Origin: a virus
IMG/VR virus record: IMGVR_UViG_3300010885_003468
Span: 1 to 29,004 of that record
Length of the DNA: 29,004 nt
Reading direction: 5' to 3' (one strand)
The position numbers and the translations under genes are program-made. Positions within the stretch are counted from its first letter, which is position 1; the number at the start of each line of letters is the position of its first letter. The notes under the pieces were generated by a model. It saw nothing but the letters and a program-made list of their open reading frames with translations, made no database searches and was not told the origin of the DNA. Shown one piece after another: positions 28,122 to 29,004 of the stretch.

Positions 28122-29004
28122 TTATAGTTGTTCTACTTCTACACCCTTGACATAAATATCCACACCCCACTCACTAGCTGGATATGATTTGTTCGGTTCA
28201 TATTCTGTGAGTTTCATTACCGATGGATTTGCTTTATACAACTCTTTGTTTAGCTTGCGTTTTAGGTTGGCGAATATTAAGTCCAACTCTATCGGTTGCA
28301 TATAGTAGCTATTGCTAACTCCACTAAATGCCCGAACCCTAGAATATAAATTCTGCACATCATAAGCAAGACCAAACGCAATGCCAGCATCAAGCGGAGC
28401 ATCGTTAATATTCTTATCGGCAAAGGCAACTAACTTATCTTTTTGGTCGTTATCCAATCCCCAACACTCTGTGGTTATGCCTAATTGAGTCAGCACATCG
28501 AGACCAGTTTCCATGTACCCTTTCCACTCCATCGCTTTAAGCATTACCTCGTTGACCTGATAGAAGTCTGTGTATCGTGTAAGAAACTCCTTAGCATCCT
28601 TACGACTAATTTTCTTACCTATAACCTTGTACTCGCTATCCTTGTGGGGCATCATCGTGTCGCAATTAACTCGCATACCCTTGAAGATTGGATGGAATAT
28701 GTCGTTGCTTTTATATATCATTCCACCATGTCGTGAACTTCTAAAGAAGTACCCTCTCGCCCAGTTGCTCATGATTTGGTTATCGCCCTGTCCGTAGTAC
28801 CTACCCACGAATTCAAAGGTGTTATCCGAACGCACTATGCCTAGCTCACTAGGGACTGATTTATAGCTTTGATAAACGGTGACTCCATCAGTAGTCCTCT
28901 CGTGGATAGTGCTTGGACTAGCAAGGTATTCTTCTTTGGTATGCTCGCAAGCCTGATATGTAAAACCATATCTAATGACATAAACCTTCTCGCCATTACG
29001 CTCC
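28122..29004 (-). CDS. Hypothetical protein, 5' part beyond the right edge (at least 293 aa)
   Basis: The frame is open to the last base of the window, so the gene begins outside. A GTG at 28835 would give 237 aa, but the codons before it continue without a stop and keep protein-like content (for example GEKVYVIRYGFTYQACEH), so it is not the true start. Segments such as MRVNCDTMMPHKDSEYKV and KDAKEFLTRYTDFYQVNEV suggest a soluble, mostly helical protein. I do not recognise the family. It is the first visible gene of the - strand arm. Confidence 0.7.
   Translation of the reverse strand, partial: ERNGEKVYVIRYGFTYQACEHTKEEYLASPSTIHERTTDGVTVYQSYKSVPSELGIVRSDNTFEFVGRYYGQGDNQIMSNWARGYFFRSSRHGGMIYKSNDIFHPIFKGMRVNCDTMMPHKDSEYKVIGKKISRKDAKEFLTRYTDFYQVNEVMLKAMEWKGYMETGLDVLTQLGITTECWGLDNDQKDKLVAFADKNINDAPLDAGIAFGLAYDVQNLYSRVRAFSGVSNSYYMQPIELDLIFANLKRKLNKELYKANPSVMKLTEYEPNKSYPASEWGVDIYVKGVEVEQL

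Noticed and set aside
28835-28835. GTG as the start of the rightmost gene
   Set aside because: The same frame stays open and protein-like up to the window edge, so the real start is outside.

Overview
The window looks like part of a tailed-phage (podovirus-like) genome, or a metagenomic contig of one. It is visibly AT-rich. The host cannot be named from the sequence; the structural protein types resemble those I associate with uncultured aquatic phages, and that is an impression rather than a proof. There is no tRNA, rRNA, insertion sequence, CRISPR array, capsid, portal, terminase, integrase or phage RNA polymerase gene in this stretch.

Layout. From 1 to 15400 every gene is on the + strand and encodes lysis and virion parts: the C-terminal part of a GH108-type endolysin, a 744-aa tail or stabilisation protein, a 104-aa protein, a cupin-like protein, a 620-aa structural protein, a GNAT-fold protein, a 983-aa Gly/Gln-rich protein and a 2259-aa polyvalent protein with an HExxH metallopeptidase motif. 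The order (tail protein, GNAT-like protein, then two increasingly large internal-type proteins) recalls T7 genes 12 to 16, suggesting that these proteins build the tail and an injected internal core.

From 15397 to 29004 every gene is on the - strand and encodes DNA metabolism plus small early-type proteins. In transcription order these are: two unrecognised larger proteins (one cut by the right edge), an unrecognised 112-aa protein, a VRR-NUC nuclease, five small unknown proteins, a DUF3310 protein with an AT-hook, an exported Cys-rich peptide, a family A DNA polymerase, a stand-alone sigma region 4-like protein, a 28-aa micro-ORF, a Cas4/AddB-like Fe-S nuclease, an HNH-like basic protein, a SNF2-type helicase, a Gp157-like coiled-coil protein, a Cys4 putative ssDNA-binding protein, an HTH protein, a PrimPol-helicase and a small conserved-looking protein. 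Many - strand junctions are ATGA or TAATG overlaps, implying translational coupling. The two gene arms meet at stop codons sharing one CTAG, inside a strong RNA hairpin.

Several signals are not simple genes. Terminator-like hairpins sit directly before the polymerase and primase starts, and a third hairpin precedes the helicase. A 189-nt non-coding gap at 21736-21924 is the largest gene-free stretch and carries an 11-bp repeat pair at 20-bp spacing. Three short ORFs (28, 55 and 57 codons) are supported by start/stop coupling with their neighbours. I see no clear evidence of a wholly new defence or mobile system. The strongest candidates for new biology are the polymerase / sigma-4 / micro-ORF / Fe-S nuclease coupled cassette and the 2259-aa protease-bearing virion protein.
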